Below are positions 3,389-6,213 of a stretch of 6,213 bases of DNA, one piece after another. The notes under the pieces are model-generated. The model did not search any database and was not told the origin of the DNA. It worked only from the letters and a program-made list of their open reading frames with translations. Every line of letters begins with the position of its first letter. The first letter of the stretch is position 1. The stretch is from Candidatus Hydrogenedentota bacterium. GTDB taxonomy: Bacteria > Hydrogenedentota > Hydrogenedentia > Hydrogenedentales > CAITNO01. Location: assembly GCA_011046175.1 (NCBI GenBank), contig DSBB01000399.1:1-6213 (forward strand), read 5' to 3'. The position numbers and the translations under genes were made by a program.

Positions 3389-6213
3389 ATGTTTGACGTC
3401 AAAGCGGGGCTGATCTTTTCGATGTTCGCGTTGTGCGGCGCGGCACAGGGCGATGTGTGGCACGGCGCTGAATGGCTGCGCGATCCGGTGTTCGATGGCG
3501 AGCCGGTATTGAATCTGTTTCACCGCGAGAAAGAGCCTGCCCCCGAATTGTCCGGGCCTGTGAATGTGCATACCCTCTTCCGCAGGGAAATTACGCTGAA
3601 AGCGCCGCCCGTTGCCGCAACGCTCGCCATCACCGGCGACGACTATTACAAATTTTACGTCAACGGCTCTTTTGCGTTGCAAGGCCCCGCGCCGGGCTAT
3701 CATTTTGCCTATCCCTTTTTCTGGGCGGACATAACGGAGCATTTGATGGCGGGCGCGAATTGCCTGGCGGCGCACGTCTATTACCAGGGACTGCGCAACC
3801 GCGTCTGGAACAGCGCAGACAACCGCTCGGGGTTTATGCTCGCATTGGAAGTGCGGTATGAAGACGGCTCAACGGAGCGCTTTGTCACCGACGAATCATG
3901 GCGCTGCCATCAACTGGACGCATTTCCCACCCGCGAGACCACCGGTTACCAGACCCAGTTTCTGGAGCACATTGACATGCGCCGTATCCCGGGTGGCTGG
4001 CAATTGACCGGCTACGATGACCGCCAATGGCGGCGCCCTTTGCGGGAGCGCCAGGACCATGCGCTCGTGCGGCAGATAACGCCGCCCCTCCAAATCACCC
4101 GGTATACGCCCAAAGAAACGCGGCGAATGGAAGACGGCCGCTATTGGTACGACTTCGGCCAGGTCATTGTCGGCCACACCCGCGTGCGCGTGCAGGGCGA
4201 AGCGGGGCAGGTCATCACGGTGCGCCACGGCGAGGAACTGCTGGACTCGGGCGGGGTGCGCTATGAGATGCGCGCCAACTGCCTCTATGAAGAGCATCCC
4301 GTACTGTCCGGCGGGTCGGATACCATTGAATTTTACGACTACAAAAGTTTCCGCTACGTTGAGATTCTGGACGCGCCCGTTGAGCCGGAGGTCTGGGTGG
4401 AGGTGCGCCATCATCCGTTTGACAACGACAAGGCGGCGTTCACGTCTTCCCACCAACTGTTGACGGATATATGGGCATTGTGCCGGAACGGCGTGAAAAT
4501 GGGGTCGCAAGGCGGCTTTCTGGATTGTCCCTCCCGCGAAAAGGGACAGTATCTGGGTGATGCGGTTATCACGGCGCGATCACATTTGTGGCTGACCGGC
4601 GACCCGACGCTCACGCGCAAGGCCATCGGCGATTTTTCGTTTTCCAAGGAGATTCACGCCGGACTCATGGCGGTGGCGCCGGGAAATTTTATGCAGGAGA
4701 TTGCGGAATACTCGCTGCAATTTCCGATGCTGACGCTGGAATACTACCGCACAACAGGCGACCGTGTCGTTGCCGAGTATGTTGCGGACGAAGTGCTCGA
4801 CGGCATCTTTGACTACTTCGCCCAATACGAAAATGATATCGGGTTGCTCGCCGGAATAGACAAGAAAACGGGCAAATGGGTGCTTGTGGACTGGCCGGAC
4901 AACCTGCGCGACGGTTATGACTATGACTACTCGCTGAAGGCGGGCAACACAGTGCTGAACGCCTTTTATTACGGCGGATTGCGCGCGGCGGCGGAATTAC
5001 AACGGCTGCTGGGCCGCTCCGGCGAAGCGCATGACGCCCGCGCCGACCGGCTCGCGGCAAGTTTCGCCGCACACCTGGTCAATCCGGAGACGGGACTTTA
5101 TCTCGACGCGCCCGGTTCGTCCCACAGCTCGCTTCATGCCAACGCCGTGCCACTGGCGTTCGGCCTCACCGAAGGCGCGGACAAGGAACGCATTATCGGG
5201 CATATCCGCGCAAAACGGTTGTCCTGCGGCGTGTATATCGCTTCGTATGTTCTTGAGGGGCTTTTCAAGGCGGGCGCCGCAGACCTGGCGTATGACCTCA
5301 TTACTTCCACAGACGAACACTCCTGGCATGAAATGTTGCGCCACGGCGCGACCACCTGCATGGAAGCTTGGGGACCCGACCAGAAATGGAACACCAGCTG
5401 GCTGCACCCGTGGAGCAGCAGTCCCATTTATCTGATCGCCGAATATGTGATGGGCTTGAGCCCCGCCGAGCCGGGATGGGAAAAGATTCGCATCGCCCCC
5501 GCGCCTGTTGGCGGTCTGCCGGACATTATGATGCGCGCGCCTTTGCCGCAGGGCGACATTGTCGCCTTTCACACAAAACAAGGAGGATATACGTATATGA
5601 CTCCCCCGGATGTGCCTGTTGAACTGATCGCGCAGCAAGAAACGCCCGCGCGCGTGTTGCCCCAGCCGCCCCCGGGAATAGGCCCGGACGCCGCCGCGCT
5701 TGCCGAGGCCGGATGGCGCGAACGGGTGGGCGACGCCCCGGGATTGTGGGTTTCCGTGCCGAAACAAGAACTGTATGTGATCGAAGCGGGTAAAACGCGA
5801 TGGCGCGCGACGTGCTCCACCGCGCTCAACGGCGTGGGCGTGCTTGTCAACACCAACACAACGCCGCCCGGCTGGCACAGAATAGCGCAAAAGATCGGCT
5901 GCAACGAGCCGCCCGGCAGGATATTTCAAGCGCGCCAAGCCACTTCCCGCGTCTGGCGGCCCGGCGATGAAACGGAAGAGGACCTGGTGCTGACCCGCAT
6001 CTTTGTTTTGGACGGCCTGGAGCCGGGCGTGAATCAGGGCAGGGATGCTCAAGGCAATGTGGTGGATTCACGGGAACGGTTCATCTACATTCACGGCACC
6101 AACGATGAGGCGCGGTTGGGACAGCCCGTATCGCACGGTTGCGTCCGCCTTTCCAATAAAGACGTCGCAGTATTGTTCGACTTTATGTCCGAAGGATCGT
6201 TGCTATATATAGA
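3389..6213 (+). CDS. Secreted GH78 alpha-L-rhamnosidase fused in frame to an L,D-transpeptidase (YkuD) domain, 3' end outside window
   Basis: The frame is open for 941 codons and leaves the window without a stop. Residues 1-21 form a signal peptide. Residues about 55-170 are the rhamnosidase N-terminal beta domain (LAITGDDYYKFYVNG, 79-93) and about 240-335 the next beta domain (YDFGQVIVGHTRV, 254-266). Residues 340-690 are the (alpha/alpha)6 catalytic domain. LDCPSREKGQYLGD gives Asp379, Glu384 and Asp391, spaced as in known GH78 active sites. Glu659 in TTCMEAW, followed by LHPWSSSP (672-679), is the fourth expected acid. The C-terminal beta domain covers about 692-748. A Pro-rich linker (752-766) leads to a YkuD domain from about 786: VSVPKQELYVIE, then TPPGWHRI, IYIHGT with His902, and SHGCVRL with His916, Cys918 and Arg920. 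YkuD enzymes make 3-3 or lipoprotein crosslinks on peptidoglycan; GH78 releases terminal rhamnose. GGAG lies 7 nt before the ATG. The fusion is unusual, and loss of a stop codon (natural or by sequencing error) remains possible. Confidence 0.85.
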   Translation, partial: MFDVKAGLIFSMFALCGAAQGDVWHGAEWLRDPVFDGEPVLNLFHREKEPAPELSGPVNVHTLFRREITLKAPPVAATLAITGDDYYKFYVNGSFALQGPAPGYHFAYPFFWADITEHLMAGANCLAAHVYYQGLRNRVWNSADNRSGFMLALEVRYEDGSTERFVTDESWRCHQLDAFPTRETTGYQTQFLEHIDMRRIPGGWQLTGYDDRQWRRPLRERQDHALVRQITPPLQITRYTPKETRRMEDGRYWYDFGQVIVGHTRVRVQGEAGQVITVRHGEELLDSGGVRYEMRANCLYEEHPVLSGGSDTIEFYDYKSFRYVEILDAPVEPEVWVEVRHHPFDNDKAAFTSSHQLLTDIWALCRNGVKMGSQGGFLDCPSREKGQYLGDAVITARSHLWLTGDPTLTRKAIGDFSFSKEIHAGLMAVAPGNFMQEIAEYSLQFPMLTLEYYRTTGDRVVAEYVADEVLDGIFDYFAQYENDIGLLAGIDKKTGKWVLVDWPDNLRDGYDYDYSLKAGNTVLNAFYYGGLRAAAELQRLLGRSGEAHDARADRLAASFAAHLVNPETGLYLDAPGSSHSSLHANAVPLAFGLTEGADKERIIGHIRAKRLSCGVYIASYVLEGLFKAGAADLAYDLITSTDEHSWHEMLRHGATTCMEAWGPDQKWNTSWLHPWSSSPIYLIAEYVMGLSPAEPGWEKIRIAPAPVGGLPDIMMRAPLPQGDIVAFHTKQGGYTYMTPPDVPVELIAQQETPARVLPQPPPGIGPDAAALAEAGWRERVGDAPGLWVSVPKQELYVIEAGKTRWRATCSTALNGVGVLVNTNTTPPGWHRIAQKIGCNEPPGRIFQARQATSRVWRPGDETEEDLVLTRIFVLDGLEPGVNQGRDAQGNVVDSRERFIYIHGTNDEARLGQPVSHGCVRLSNKDVAVLFDFMSEGSLLYI
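5580..5599 (+). promoter_or_regulatory. Internal Shine-Dalgarno and in-frame ATG at the rhamnosidase/YkuD join
   Basis: A full AAGGAGG (5580-5586) lies 10 nt before ATG 5597, which is in frame with the large gene at residue 737. It could start a separate YkuD product with no signal peptide. The case against it is that the surrounding residues (GGYTYMTPPDVPVELIA) fit the last strands of the rhamnosidase C-terminal domain, so the motif may just encode Gly-Gly. The 10-nt spacing is also slightly long. Confidence 0.35.

Noticed and set aside
4997..6052. 351-codon minus-strand ORF opposite the rhamnosidase/YkuD gene
   Set aside because: It is a shadow frame. The plus strand here carries the GH78 Glu659 motif and the start of the YkuD domain.

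Overview
The window (about 58% GC by eye) looks like part of a chromosome from a free-living or gut/sediment Gram-negative-type bacterium. The two large plus-strand genes encode exported carbohydrate-active enzymes, and the intergenic DNA is rich in palindromic repeats. The protein style (a GH71/99-like enzyme with a CBM9-like tail, a GH78 rhamnosidase, an EI-type PTS protein) fits the Planctomycetota, Verrucomicrobiota, Lentisphaerota or Hydrogenedentota group. No marker gene is present, so this placement is an inference with low confidence.

Layout. Positions 1-136 (minus) hold the first 45 codons of a PEP-protein phosphotransferase (PTS enzyme I family). Upstream of it, on the same strand, 342-725 encodes an unrecognised 127-residue membrane protein. 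Each of these minus-strand genes has a candidate extended -10 promoter. Positions 726-1177 are non-coding and contain an 89-bp paired-palindrome repeat. Positions 1178-2908 (plus) encode a 576-residue secreted GH71/99-like glycoside hydrolase with a C-terminal CBM9-like domain. Positions 2909-3388 are non-coding and packed with repeats: one of the widespread 'ATTCCCGCGAAAGCGGGAAT' type, a strong 11-bp hairpin, and a second copy (88/89 identical) of the 89-bp repeat. Positions 3389-6213 (plus) are one uninterrupted reading frame that runs off the window. It encodes a signal peptide, a complete GH78 alpha-L-rhamnosidase, a proline-rich linker and an L,D-transpeptidase (YkuD) domain with its catalytic Cys/His motif.

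How they fit together. The two plus-strand genes are probably independently transcribed members of a small polysaccharide-degradation locus, since 480 bp of repeat DNA separates them. One enzyme appears to be an endo-type hydrolase and the other removes alpha-L-rhamnose. The most unusual points are the rhamnosidase/L,D-transpeptidase fusion, with a strong Shine-Dalgarno sequence and in-frame ATG at the join, and the arrangement of the two 89-bp repeats. The repeats bracket the glycoside hydrolase gene. Their cores point the same way, but the attached 35-bp flanks point in opposite directions.
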